64,000 nucleotides of DNA from Conoideocrella luteorostrata (GCA_032433595.1 JASWJB010000013.1:186001-250000), one strand, 5' to 3'; shown: positions 22,516-36,010, numbered from the stretch's first letter. Translations and numbers: made by a program. Notes: generated by a model from the sequence alone, not told the origin.

Positions 22516-23762
22516 TCATATGAGAGTAATTTTTGGCTTTTCTTAAACTTTACTCCTAGTTTTGCCAAAAATACAGAGCATTACAAAAACAACCAGGGTT
22601 GGTTGTAAGATGACGTGGCTGCTCTTAGAACAGAACCTCCCTGAATCTTTCAGTATGTATCAGAGCTGATTGAAAGCTTGAGAAACAGCTCTACTGGGAA
22701 ATAACTCTACTAGATCCCGCACGTGTGTTGTAGCGTACACAGGAAAGAGTTATAAGGCATGAATATTCACAATATCAGCCATAATAGCAAGGTTTAGGAA
22801 ATCAGATAGTTGTTGTGGAATTCATCACTCTAACGCAACCTCTCTTGCGTGAGATAATTCTGTGGCGTGGGTGACCGTTATTAACTATGTTAATTTGTAC
22901 GCGACACTGGACGTGCCCTGCGAACGGCATGCTAGACAATTCCAATGACTTACATACCTCTTTCATATAACTCGACATAATAAGAGCGAATATATCCTAT
23001 GCAACTCATGATCAAGAATGAAAGCTTATTTGTGAACATATCTGCATCTTATTACCCACCACAACTACTTGCACCCTTGCCAGGGTCAAGATGTTGCGAC
23101 CGCGTCCTTAGCCCGGTATTCACCAGTTGTTTAGTAGTCATGTATGATAACCGACATTATGAACTGTGGCTTTCCAAAGCTATGAGCAATTGAGGAGCGA
23201 TCGCAGTGCCAAATGACCGCTACATGCATATCGAGTAAATCCGTGTTCGTTCTTGTCAAAACTCATGATGTTGACTATTTTTCTAGAGGTCATTGAGCTT
23301 GTAAAGCAATATGTAATAGACGAAGTGGCCTTTTGTGGTTTACCGGTCTGTCTAACTGAAGCCAACATCTTTCAAGTACGTATGCTCGTGTCTAAGACAT
23401 ACCCAGTAGCACAACTTCAATTCAGTCCGAGAATTAAGCAAAGACCTTACGTAAACTTTAGGGACACTTAAGATAGTGATATGAAATAGTTTGGCTGTTC
23501 TATTCGTAGATATTGAACACAAATACTCTTTAGAGTAGCAATATAAACTCAGTAAGCATTGGAGTAAAAGCTCCGAACAAAAACGCAAGTCAAATGCGAA
23601 AGGAATGCATGATTTCATACTTCCATGCCAGACTAGAACCTATCTCATAGCTAATTATACAGCTTAAAGAAGTTGATCAAGCTCAAATCCACCCTTGATC
23701 AAATTTGGCTTCTTCTGGGGGTCGTTTCCGCCCAAGCACCAGATACGAGCTACTTGTTTTTT
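22516..23762. other. Intergenic region
   Basis: AT-rich, with short frames only. Nothing recognisable beyond the 3' flanks of two converging genes. Confidence 0.45.
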
Positions 23763-24980
23763 CTAGGCCTCCGTAATCACCATCTTAGCCCACATCTTCA
23801 TTTCGCGTATGCATGGCCCGTTCACCCGGTCCTGACCCTCTAGCAGTATAAAGTCGTGCGCCATGTCTTTTTGGATATCGAGCCTAACCTTCAAGCTTGG
23901 ATTCGCTTGGCTGACTTCCGACCCATACCGAACAACCTGGTCTCGAAACACCTCCTCATTCCCAGCCGTGACGTACATTTCCTTCACCACGCGAGACATG
24001 TTCTTCAAGTACGACAGATCGCCGTCTACCGGAAACGCTCGCACGTGAGATGTGGACAGACTGTGCTCCACTGATAGCAAGCCCAAATAGTATACCCTGT
24101 GTCTTTTCTCTAGTCCTTTCGAAAGCATATCGATGTGGTCGTTTTCCATGAAAGATTCATCTGCGAACTTGTCACTCAGCCATGGCGAGACGAGAAACAC
24201 TCCGGCCAATGGCCTTTGAAGGTTGACCGGAGCTATGGGCGGAGTATGGTCACATAGGTGGCCGATCAATTGTGCCGCAAGGTTTCCTCCTGCAGAATCT
24301 CCCCCGATGATCAGGTTCTGCGGTTGGATACCAGATTCTAGTAGGTGCGAAAAGGCATCGACTGCCTGACCAAGCTGAACCGGATACTGCGCCTCCGGAC
24401 AGAGGGTGTACTCAAGCACCGCAACGGCTGTTTCAATCCCGGTTTCAACTCCCGCCTCGACGTATGACCGCCAACACCATTCAAGATGTCCAGGGAGCAT
24501 AGGAGCCACATAACCGCCGCCATGAAAGAACAGGACGAATTTCTTCGCCGCATGGCGGTTCCCAACCCAGAGCAGTGCGGACCTACCATCCCTAAGGGGC
24601 TCAACATCATCACTTAATCTACCTCTGACTAAGGAAGCTTCCGGTTCGCCTGCCCGAGCGTTTTTTCTTCGAATCCATTTTTGATATACTTTTCGCGTTG
24701 GAGCCGACAAGTACTGGATCTGACGACTGGTAAATTTGAGAAGAATCACTTTCAGAAACGCGCATGTGAGGTAACGTCGAATAGGGAGGCCCCTATACGT
24801 AGAAATCACCAAAAAGGTCGAAACGTAGTACAACAGCGTCCATGGTACTGAACCCAACAACGTCAGCGGCCCGTCAAAAATAACCGGGATTAAATACGTA
24901 CTTAAGAAGGTGAGTCTGATAAGCAAGAGAAATTTCTCTGCCCAGGTAAAAGGAGGATTCATCCGTGCTGCCTTAAGCAA
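23763..24980 (-). CDS. Membrane-anchored HSL-family alpha/beta hydrolase (esterase/lipase)
   Basis: A single exon of 405 aa. An N-terminal hydrophobic region (about 15-65) forms one or two membrane segments and is followed by a basic stretch (KWIRRKNARAG). The catalytic domain has the HSL oxyanion motif HGGGYV, the nucleophile elbow GDSAGG, and the acid/His end of the triad near EVFRDQ and AHDF. The architecture resembles fungal steryl-acetyl hydrolase and similar ER-facing esterases. It lies 782 bp downstream of the PKS on the same strand. It could deacylate or trim the PKS product, or be a resistance or housekeeping esterase; sequence alone does not decide. The start at 24980 keeps the membrane anchor intact. 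Confidence 0.87.
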   Translation of the reverse strand: MLKAARMNPPFTWAEKFLLLIRLTFLSTYLIPVIFDGPLTLLGSVPWTLLYYVSTFLVISTYRGLPIRRYLTCAFLKVILLKFTSRQIQYLSAPTRKVYQKWIRRKNARAGEPEASLVRGRLSDDVEPLRDGRSALLWVGNRHAAKKFVLFFHGGGYVAPMLPGHLEWCWRSYVEAGVETGIETAVAVLEYTLCPEAQYPVQLGQAVDAFSHLLESGIQPQNLIIGGDSAGGNLAAQLIGHLCDHTPPIAPVNLQRPLAGVFLVSPWLSDKFADESFMENDHIDMLSKGLEKRHRVYYLGLLSVEHSLSTSHVRAFPVDGDLSYLKNMSRVVKEMYVTAGNEEVFRDQVVRYGSEVSQANPSLKVRLDIQKDMAHDFILLEGQDRVNGPCIREMKMWAKMVITEA

Positions 24981-25762
24981 TATTGCGATAAGTTGTAAAG
25001 CTGAGAAAGTAACTTCGGGCTTATGTCGCCCAGCTAAGTGGAACTATTGTAATAGCATGCAAGTAATGTTATTTTGCATTATTAAATTACCTTCCATTCG
25101 CCTTAACGCTATTTTCTTGGAGATGGCAGCGGCCGGAATGGAACCTCGGCGCAACATACAACTCCACTGAGGAACCTAAAACGCGGAGTTAGCGCCATAT
25201 CCATAAACCTTATACTTAGTTGTTTCGAGCACGCGTGAGACTAAGCCACAAATGGAAACACAGGTCAAAGCTCAAGACCAGAAGCAGCAGTTTGACGGTT
25301 GCCGGTTGTGCTTGCCGATGGAGCTTGATGGTGATGCTTGCGTGCTACTTACCCTGCTGCTTGCCGATACCGCTTGCCGATACTGCTTGCTGGTGCCACC
25401 GATCGAGCTGGGAAGTGGACAATTGAAACAACCCCGGTTCCTGCGTCACATGTCAGGGTTAAGCGTGACAACTTGGCCCGAGGAATAGATTCGATGCTTA
25501 AGATCTAACACCGAGTAAATGCTCGTATAGTAGCTCTATCAATTATCATTGCTACCCTAATAAGAATGCATGCTATTTAATGCGAATCAAGGGCCTCGGC
25601 TTTCTTCATCACATTCATGCCACTAACACGAGCTTGTCATGAAAATAAGCAGTTTTTCAACACAATGGCCTAGTTAATTATATCCAAATAACAATTTCAT
25701 TGAACGATGTGGCTTATTTCGTACCACAAAAACTTTGCCACTGATTTGGACTAACCTAGACC
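24981..25762. other. Intergenic spacer between hydrolase and PKS 3' end
   Basis: About 780 bp with short frames and a repeated cttgccgata/cttgctggtg-like segment near 25360-25395. No gene supported. Confidence 0.45.
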
Positions 25763-28700
25763 CTAACCTGAATTCTGCACCAACTCCTTAACCAGTTCTG
25801 CAGCATCATTCATACATCGAGCGAGTTCCGTCACCCCATCTGCAGGACCACAAATGGACACTTTGACGCTATCTGCTTCCAGGTAGTAGCAGAGGAAGAA
25901 ATGTGAAGCATCTACCGGGAAGAAGGCGGAGTCCTTGGACATTCCATCCGTCATGCCTGATTCGAAGGCATACTCACTCATTCGCACCCATAGCGGATCT
26001 TCAAAGAGATCGGCGGGCGGCGCATTCGTCGGCCACATGTCTTTCAACAGATCCACTAGATCATACAGACTGGGACTACAACATGCTTGTCTTGTGTTAG
26101 ACGAGTGCTCTTGTGCAGCTTCGTACAGCAACTGTCGCAAGATTGCGGGTTTCGCGCCCTCACTTGTCGCTTCGGTGCAGAAAGCGCAGACAGCAGGCGA
26201 CAGTGTCAGGAAACCCCTTATACGCCCCTTATGGTATTGCGACAGGCTGGCTTGCTCGTAAGCTGGAGGCTGCTGCAGTCCCTTGCCATCATAGTATAGG
26301 CGACTCGCGAGTTGGATTATGACATCGATGACAGTCTTGATTGGCGCACTGGAGGCGAACAGAAAATCTTTGCCGATCTGTGGTAGCGTGTGCAGAAGAT
26401 AGTCTCGACTCGCTGAATTCTCGGCAGAACGAACACGTAGGCCATGTATAAAGGTGTTAATTCGGGAGTCGGTTGTCAGGCGAATTTCTTCAGGCTCTTC
26501 ATCTTCGCGGTCATTATGACCGTTGGATAAGGAAACTGGTTCACTGTGCTGCTGAATGGCCTCATAGACCCATTCATTCATAGTAGTGACGTTTGTGCCA
26601 TCAATCATACTATGCTCTGCAATGAATGCCGAAGACCCATCACTTGCCACGATAAACTGGAGGCCTTTTCCGTACCAACGATTAGATCCGTCGTCCAACA
26701 TTACCTGTCGCACTGAGGCCGTACTTCCTTCCGCTTCAAGACAGACAGCAAAGACTGCTGTGTTAATGGCTTCGAAGAAGTAAGCATTCTTTGGATCAAG
26801 GTCTAGTAACGCTTCAAGATTCTATTGCACTCATTCAAATTAGCACTATGTAGAAAGAAGGCCATTTTGCCCTTCTTCTTAAAACCGTACGATAATAGGG
26901 GGGAAAACGGGAGGAAAGAGAACGCAGAATTGGTATTTGAGGTGACTTACCCTAGCCAGGCTATCGCGATTATCAATAGTCAATGCTCCTGGCATCGTAT
27001 TTGCTTTTTGCTTCCGAGCTCGCTTCAAAATGTTTTCAAAACAACGATAAATGTGACTGAGAGGGACAGGCCCACCATCATCGTAGGCAAGCTCAACCTT
27101 AAAGAAGCGACCTTCGCAGAGAACGACACAATGATGATGTCTAGGGGATCTAATCATTTTGTCACAGCCCTCGAGCGGCACACGACTTGTGTTGTATAGC
27201 CACTCTTCCTCAAAGTATGAGCAAATTGGGACGCCATGCCAGCTTTTGGGCTCCATTTCTCCTGCATCCAGAGCTAGTTTGTGCCGGAAAACCGTTGTGG
27301 CGATGATGGCGGCTCTCTCCGCCTGTGTGTGTTGGCATCCAGCCTTGATATCGTGGTGAGTTGCCATGAAGCTGTTATTCTGTACGGAGTCCCGAATTGC
27401 TAGGTGAGATATCCGGAGCAGGGGATCTTCTCCCCATATCTCAACAGTCGGGTCCTCAGCTTCCTCCTGCAGCCGCCGATACAACGGATCCACTTCGCCG
27501 CCACCATTGATAAACCGGTCAACAGCGACACGGTGATTCTTTAGCTCATCGGAGCTACTAGCCAGGTGTGAAATAGTCCTTAAATGATGTTGAAATTCCT
27601 TGGCAAGGTCTGGTAGCGGTTGACGAGATAGAACCGGGGCATTACGACAACATTTGAATGCGTGACTCGGCAGCTCGCCATGAGCTACAACCACGCTAGT
27701 TGAGTCGCTCGGTTCTGATGCTTCCAACTGTCCTGAAGTTTCATCGTCCACACGCAGGTCGTCTTTCTTTCCGGAACTTCCGTCAAACAGCTTAGATCTG
27801 GCTAATATTGTCGCCGTCAAACTAGCAACTCCTTTATCCACGTCCGACATTTGAATTGTTACCTGAAACGCTCGAGATAACCAGTTCTTCAGTTCAATGG
27901 AGACTAGAGAATCCAATCCATAAGTTTTCAGCGGAACATCGGCGCTCAGGTCGTCTACCGGGCGCGCTAGAAACGCAGCCAGTTTTTCTAGGATACCTGT
28001 CGAAATAATCTCTGCAGCCTCGTCCGCTGACTTTGCTGCTTTGACAGCGGCTGCAAGATCTATCTTATCAGCTCCAAGACTCGAAGTGTTTTCACGCGTC
28101 CGGAGATGAGGAACCATGCTAAACATAGGGTTCCCAAGAGCCATTTCGTCCTGCACCTTGGTCATTGACTCTCGGTCGAAGCCCATGATAGACTGGGTCA
28201 ACCCAGTAGCGGCGGCTTGAGGTCCCATGGCGTATTCAAAAACACGAAACAGTTCTTCAAACGACATCAGGATAGCTCCCTGGCGCATAAGTTCCTGCTG
28301 CCGGATTGGAAGTGAAGTGATGGCTTCTGTACCGTCAATAGCCCCGAGATTGAGCGAGACATATCGGGTTCGTCCACCGATCTCGTGCTGCCTGTTGCTA
28401 CATGTTCTGGCAAAAGCATCCTGAAATGAATTAGCAGTAGCGTAATTGGCTTGGCCAGCCTTTCCTAAGATTGCGCTGACAGATGACATGGTGATGAAAA
28501 AGTCAAGATGTGGGGAGGCAAAGACGTTATTGAGATTGAGAGTTCCGGTCACTTTGGGGCCCAGAGATGCCATATACTCCTCGAAATCCATGTTCTCCAA
28601 AGGATGGTCCTATATGTTGCACGACTGTTAGCAAAAATACACGACATACAGATTTTAATGTCACAACCCTGCAGACTCACACGCAAGACCATCCCACCAT

Positions 28701-31700
28701 GAATAATACCCCTGATTGGAGGCAGTCCCTTTTTCAAAATATCGCCTTGGACCTTTTCCACGTTGGACTTATCAACAATATCACACCTAGCAATATGCAA
28801 CTTCGCTCCAAGCTGCGTGATAGCACCTTCTAACTCACTCTTCGCGCTTTCATCTAAGGTTCTACGGGACAGTGTCACAATGTGACCTGCACCATGCCGA
28901 GCCAGGAGAGTACATAGATTACGACCTAAATCTCCAAGCCCACCAGCAACGATGTACGTTCCGTTGGCATCCAACTTCAGCTCAGGGGGGGGTGGCGACT
29001 CAGCCGTCACCACAGCGTCCTCAGTAATGTCTATAAGCACCTTGCCAGTATGCTTTCGCTCGGCAATTAGTCGGAATGCCTGTTCCATTTGGTGGATACC
29101 GAATACCTTGAAAGGGAATACGGGTGTTAAGATTCCTTGGTCTAGCATGTCCAATACCTTGCCGAAGATGTCATTCATTTGCCTCGGCTGCTGCTCAAAG
29201 AGAACAAAAAGATCGATCGAGGTGAATGTGACGTTCTTTTCGAACGGTATCATGCTCAGATGGCTTCTTTTATAAATATCAGCCTTTCCTATTTCAATAT
29301 GCATTCCAAGAGGGGCCAAGCATTCCCAACTCTCGTTGAGCATTTCGCCAGCCAGAGAGTTCAGAACCACGTCGACGCCTCGGTTTGACGTGAGTCTCAT
29401 GATACCTAGGAAGAAATCCATGTCAGTCCATTGTGAAAACATGATATAGGATGCAAGTAGTGACGAAGGTGCATGTGACGAAGAATAGGGGGACATTTAG
29501 TCGTAACTCAAGCGCAAAAGTCGTGTGTTCAAATCATATTCTTATGTGCACTTACCCCGTTTGAAAGAATTCGTCCGCGATGAGAAGATGTGGGATTCGG
29601 GGATGCCATATCTCTCCATGATGAGTTTCTGCTTCTCGCGGCTACCAACTGTCGCAAATATAGTCGCCTTGGCCATCTTGGCGATCTGAATAGCTGCTTG
29701 TCCAACTCCGCCCGATGCGGCATGAATGAGAATTGTCTGGTCAGGCTTCAGCCGTGCGAGTTCAACCAGCCCATAGTAAGCGGTTAGATGAACGATCGGA
29801 ACTGAAGCTGCCTCAATCATGCTAATACTTTTTGGAATTTTTCGCGCCGCCTCACCTCTCAAACGCGGGTGGCTAGAGAATGATTGGCCTCCCAGGCCAA
29901 CGACGCGATCGCCAACCTTGAACCGGCTTCGCATTTCGGGATCCGAACCAACAGCAGTCACTACGCCAGCTACCTCGCCGGCCATAGGAAGCCCGTCAGG
30001 CATCTGACCTAGCGCAATGAAAACGTCGCGAAAGTTGACGCCGTATACCTTGGCCTCCAGCTGGATCTCGTTGGGTGCGAGTTCCTGTAACGGAATTTGG
30101 TCCCGCACAAATGCAAGGCTACTTAACAGCCCTGGAGTCTGAACTATAACTTTCAGCGGGTGAGAGAAATCCAGGAACTTATGCTCTCTGGGCGGGGCAG
30201 TTTTGTCTACAAGATCGCTCCAGTAATTGAAATCTGCGTCGGGATAAACACGTGGGATAAGGACGCGCCCATTGCTGAGAGCGTACTCCAGCTCGACACC
30301 TTCCCCGGCCATCGCATGAAGGCTAAAACATTTGTTGACTAAGGAAGTAATTACGCTGACCAAAGAGGGAGACATGTTCGTATCAACTCGGTCCCTCACC
30401 TCGAGAGTTATAAAGCGGGAGTCAGCATTTTCGCGCCGCACGACACGTGCCATGCCAGTAACCAAACCCTTAAAGGCATCAACGAAAGCTCCATCTTTCT
30501 CATGATACGAGATCCATAGAACATTACGACTTTTCAGCAGTAGGTTTTTGAGTTTCCCGAAGATGTCCGCAGATGGGGACTCGAGTAGCGGGTGGTTGGC
30601 ATTGTCCAAAACAATAGTGAGCTGCGATGCCTCGCCATCTACAATCGAGTCCAACGTAGCGGTATAGCAAGCCTCGTTATACCCTTTAAACGATGAGACT
30701 AGTGCATCCCCCAAGCCTTGAGAATGGCACGTATCACAAAGGATCTGGATACTCAATTTCTGCGTGATAGTTGGCTGCTGATCCGAGGCTCGAGGTTCAA
30801 TGGCGCTGGAAGTTATCATCATACGTCCTGAAGTTGGCTTATTTGAGCAAATAGTTAAGCCACTGAATCCACTCTGCTTCAGCATCTCGTTCAAATTTGC
30901 CTCCGTAGTCAAATCACCGAACTCGAGCAGCAAGAGATGCCCTCCAGTGCTCATAAGCTTTCTGAGACGAGTCAGAGTCTCCAAATTTGACAAAACAGTG
31001 GTGGAAGAGATCAAATTATACGCTATCAGAAGATCGTAGCCTTGAGAATCAACTTTTTCAGAGAATGTGGCACCAAAAACATCCAGTGACTTTGGCTCAA
31101 CAACATGTTTCCAGACATCAGGTATGATATCAATCTTGCTCTGTAAGTCCTCAAGTGGTGTTCCATAGTGGTACGAGCTAAACATTCTTGTGCCGTATGC
31201 ATGCATACACCGCAACACTTCAGAATTCGGGCCTCTGCTTCCATTGTCGAGCTCCAAGATTTTCATCCGTGGTTCCTTAAACGCCAGGGCCCGGACGTAA
31301 GCCACAGTTTCGAAATCTCTGGAAGCAAGGGTACCCTCAGCAGCCGCGACCAAAGGTATCTCCAACTTCGGTTGCTCGGCCTTGTATGTAGTTGCAGAGG
31401 AATTTTCGATATCTGTTAGTGAGCTACTGGTAAGAAAATCAACGTCATCCTCCCAAGCCATTCTATAGTTCATCCTCCGTTGGAAAGGCTTCTTGCTGTC
31501 CTCTACTTCGCCACCAACTGCACGAACGTGAATATTCGTTGACTTACAAACAAGAGACAGCTCACCAGATTCCTTGTTTCGTTGGTAAGCAACTGTGTCT
31601 CCGGTGGCGAAGGCCTTTCCCTCTGGTCGTATTCGCACAGCCACTTGCATTTCGTCCCCTGGATTATTGAATACGTCTGTCGAAACAACTAGTTCGGACA

Positions 31701-34700
31701 CGAACACGAGCATGATAGGTGAGTTACTGCATTCGCGCTTAAACAAGATTACAGCTATATGATTGAGGGCGTCCATTGTAGAGGGATGAACCACATGATT
31801 GTGAACGAATTCGCCAGGCATGTAACTGCGGACGTTGGGTATGGCGAGATTCCCATATCCGACAGCTGTCCCAATGTTACTGACATTAATTTCGGTAAAG
31901 GGCGCAAAGGTTGGGCCGTAATCATTACCGCCGGCTCTGAGTTGATCATAGAACTCGGCAACATCGATCTTGTGCGTGGATTCGGCCTTGATTCGTTCAA
32001 AATTATGAAGCTGTTCTTGACGAGTAATGTCCTTTTCTCTTGTTCCCTCCACTTCTTCAAGCTCAGTTTCCCTGCTAGCTCGAATGAAACCGGTGCAGTT
32101 TTCGCTCCAAGAGTTAGCGGACGCATCGAACGAAAGGACGCGGAACATCTGCCAAGGGCTATGTTCGCTCGTATTATCACTGCTCAAAACAAGCTGAACC
32201 TCCACTGAGGGCGTCATGAGACTATTCTCGCCCTCTTCTGGTAGCACGATGGATTTGAGGAAAGCCACATTCTTTAGCATGAAGCTCGCAATACGGCGAT
32301 GATCGGGACTGTGAAATTGAACGAGCTGTTTCATAGCCTCAATAGCCATGCATATAAATCCAGTTCCGGGAAATATGACTGCCCCATCTACGACGTGGTG
32401 TTTCAGCCAGGGCAAGTCTTTCACGCTAAGGTGGTACCTCCATCGAGGTGCATACCCATTGCTAGTCACGTCGAATAATCCGACAAGATCGTGATTTGGA
32501 AACTGCCGAAGACGGTGGTCACGGCTCAGTCGTGACTCCCACCAATATTTTGTGGAGTGATCCCACGGATATGAGGGAAGGTTGCCGAGAGTTTGTGGGT
32601 TGCCATTATGCGGAACTTGCATATCAACAACAGACCTCCAGTTAACGGGCCATCCGAGCTCGAAAAGGCGACCAGCAGAATAGAGGACAGTCTGTATTGC
32701 ATCTTTTCCTCTGGCCAGAGATGATATATATTCAGACTTGACAGTCGATGTCTGTGCGGAGAGGATCTGTCGGATTGGCCCCTGCAGCGCAGAGTGTGGG
32801 CCGATCTCAAAGAAGATCTGGATGGCACCTCTGTTGCCAGATTTAACGATATCCCGGGAAAGTGAGAGAAATGCATCGCTGAAACAAACTTTAGAAACTA
32901 GATTCTTCATCCAGTAGGCAGCTCCAAACCCAGACGACTTGACAGAGCCGGTGACGGATGAGTAGAAGGCAACACCGTAACGGGGCTTACCGGCCTGAAC
33001 CTTCTCCAGAGACTTCATGTAGTCTTCTGCAATCTTTTCCATATGGTGCGAGTGATAGGCCGTATCAACTTTCAGTATCCTAGCGAAGATATCTGCTGTT
33101 TTCAGAAGTTTCTGGAGTTCCTCGATTGCAGGGGCGTCTCCCGAAACTGTTACGCTGTCGGGACTGTTGACACAGGCGATCTTGGCGCGACCAGTGCGGA
33201 GGAGTTTCAGCTTTAGAGCAATAGATGCTTCACTAGATCCAACTGCCATCATAGAGCCTGATTCGTTGACTTGTTTGGCTAAGGCCGAAAATTGACCGCG
33301 CTGGTAGGCTCTGTGCAACACGTTTTGTTAGTGCTAAATGTTGCCTTGCCTCGAGTCTTGACTCTATGAAGGTCACTTGGAGAAATTTGGCGACCAATCT
33401 TGAAGAAGTGCTTACATTTCCATGGCTGCATGTTGCTTAAGCGCACCAGCAGCATAAGCAGCAGCAATCTCTCCGGAGCTGTGACCAACGACATGAGTAG
33501 GCTGGATACCCCAGGAAGCCATCAAATCCACAAGGGCAATTTGTATCGCAGTCGTAAGCGGCTGTGATATCTTACTCTCTTCGACGCGGGAGCTATCTTC
33601 TGGCCGAAGAAGCTCTGTTACAAGGCACCACTCCGATCCCAGCTTGTTCAATATATCATCGGACGACATTATCGATGTGCGGAAATGGTTGGAGGTGGAG
33701 AGGAGCTCACGGCCCATAGCGTACCATTGGGCTCCTTGTCCTGTGAATACCATGGCTAGCTTCTGCGATGAAGTTACTCTGGCAGATGGTCGACTATTAC
33801 CGTCAAGCTCCGCCTCTAGCTGTTCTACAGTGGAGGCCAGCACAGTTCGTCGCCAGGGAAGGTGGGAACGGCGGCATCCCAATGTGTAAGAGATGTCAGG
33901 CAGCTCCGAGTCTGACACAGAGTAGTCTGAGAGCCATTTTCTAAGATGTGTGGAAAGAGCCTTCAAAGCAGACTCAGAACTGGCGCAAATAGGAAATGGC
34001 AGTAGGTGCTTCGAGGAAGAGGCTGTGGTCACTGTTTCGTTGGTAATGTCCTTGTTGCTAGCACTCCCGTCTTTTACAGACTCAGAATCAGCTAAGATCT
34101 CACCGTTTGGTTGATACTGGTTATTCTCTGTGCCATGTTCTACGGCATGCGGGGACTCTGCGTCTGTCGTGTCTATGAGAGCTCGCTCGCCAGTTGCCCC
34201 ATTGACGTAATTTGGCCTGGCCTTATTACCATTCAAATAAGCACCATGCGTATCATAACCTTCAAGAATTAAGTGGCAGTTGGTACCCCCGTATCCAAAT
34301 GAATTCACAGACACTCTTCTAGCTCCGCGGTGGTCGCCTGCTGTCAACGAGGTGGTTTCCCTGGCTATCTAAATTATGGATCAGCACGGTTGTTCGAAAG
34401 TTTCATTCCTGGGTATGATGTAGACTTCCACTTACCAGAATTTTTCTCTCCTCCAGTTTTAGACTTGGCTTTGGCGTAATGAAATCAATGTGGGGGGGGA
34501 TTTGATTCTTCTTAAGGATCATGATCGCCTTGATCAGTCCAGCCACACCGCTAGCAGCTTCCAAATGGCCAATATTAGATTTGACAGATCCTACATAGAG
34601 ATCATGTTTTCTATTTTCAGTACAAAACACTTTCGATATGGAACCGATCTCGGCATTGTCTCCTACGCACATTTTAAGATTAGTTCTGCACGGTCATAAG

Positions 34701-36010
34701 CTCAGTGACCTGAAGCATACCGGCTTGTGTTCCCGTTCCATGTGCCTCAACGTAAAGGGTATCTGCTGGATCTATACCAGTGGTAGCATATACTGATCTT
34801 ATCAGAGCTGACTGTGAATCCTCGTTGGGTTGAGAAATACCAGCGGTCCTTCCGTCTTGGTTGAGTGATGAGTGAAGAATGACAGAGTGAATTGGGTCAT
34901 TATCCGATATGGCATGGCTCAATCTTTTTAAAACCACGGTAGCAACACCTATTAGCTCCCACGTACATATTAGAAATTCTTCCATTTCCTGAATAGTAAA
35001 CGGTGTATGTGCACCTGAAATTGACGGAAGACAGATTCTGTTAACGTACCTTCCCCTCTAGCGTATCCAGAACCACGACTGTCAAAGACATAACAGCGTC
35101 CGTCAGGGTTTACCATTCTGGATTGTTGCTATCAGCAGATGTCTTCATAATTATGCTCAGCATGAGGGGACGAACCCTATTGCGCTCATAGACACAGATT
35201 GGTCTGGATGTAGTAGCAGTTCGGTACCCGCCACAATAGCCATTCTCGACTCGCCAGCTTTCAGTGTAAGGCAGGCCTGATGAAGAGCTACCATACTTCC
35301 AGACTAAGAACTAATGAGCTTCGAATTCCAGTTAGGAGAGGAATGGCGATTCTTACACAGCCAGTGTCTATTGTCATAGATGCCCCCTTGAGGTCGAACA
35401 CGTACGATATCCTGTTGGAGACGATGGCCTCGCCAGTTCCTGTATTGTGCACCTTGGTGATGTTCGAGAGGTCCTTGTACCCCATACGGTCATAATCACG
35501 GCCGTACACTCCAACAAATACGGACGTATCCGAACCCCGAAGAGATTCGATGGAGATTCCAGCGTTCTCCAGCGCCTCATAAGTCGTTTCTAGAAGAATT
35601 CGCTGCTGAGGGTCCACTGCGAAACACTACTGTCAGCAATTCTCTCGTCATACGTTTCACGAATCGAACCTTTCAACTTCAAAAGGACATAGCGTCCTAT
35701 ACCAAGCTTGGTAGGGCTTATGAAATCAAAATTCGGGAGTTTTCGTACTAGTATGTGCCTCCCAGGGTGGGCAATTAAAAAATGGTGCGTCAAAGGCGGC
35801 GATGTCTTGTTGTAGAAAGTAGCCGCTCTTCGTGTTCAGAGACTCTTTGGCCTCAATGTTTGGATGATAAAACGAGTCGGCATTCCATCGGTCTGATGGC
35901 ACCTCGGACCAGCCAGATCTGCCAGATGCCAACATTTCCCAAAGTTGCTCTGGGCTGCCGACTCCCCCAGGAAGACGACATCCCATACCAACTACCGCTA
36001 TCGGTTCCAT
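25763..36010 (-). CDS. Highly reducing type I polyketide synthase with C-terminal carnitine acyltransferase domain
   Basis: Eleven exons: 36010-35749, 35616-35357, 35303-35176, 35117-35050, 34948-34721, 34662-34436, 34368-33416, 33310-29556, 29405-28681, 28609-26951, 26821-25763. They total 9324 nt and 3107 aa, and every junction keeps frame. KS (about 1-430) has Cys174, His309 and His348. AT has GHSSG with Ser688. DH has H-x3-G-x4-P at His1014 and Asp1222. A shortened cMT remnant (about 1370-1540) follows. ER has the NADPH loop at about 1905-1915. KR has GGLGDLG at 2115-2121, Ser2245 and Tyr2258. ACP has GLDSL with Ser2436. A choline/carnitine acyltransferase domain (about 2510-3107) has EHSMIDGT with catalytic His2825. 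It builds a reduced chain on the ACP; in the known PKS-cAT family this terminal domain transfers the chain to a small alcohol acceptor. No thioesterase or reductase release domain is present. Confidence 0.95.
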
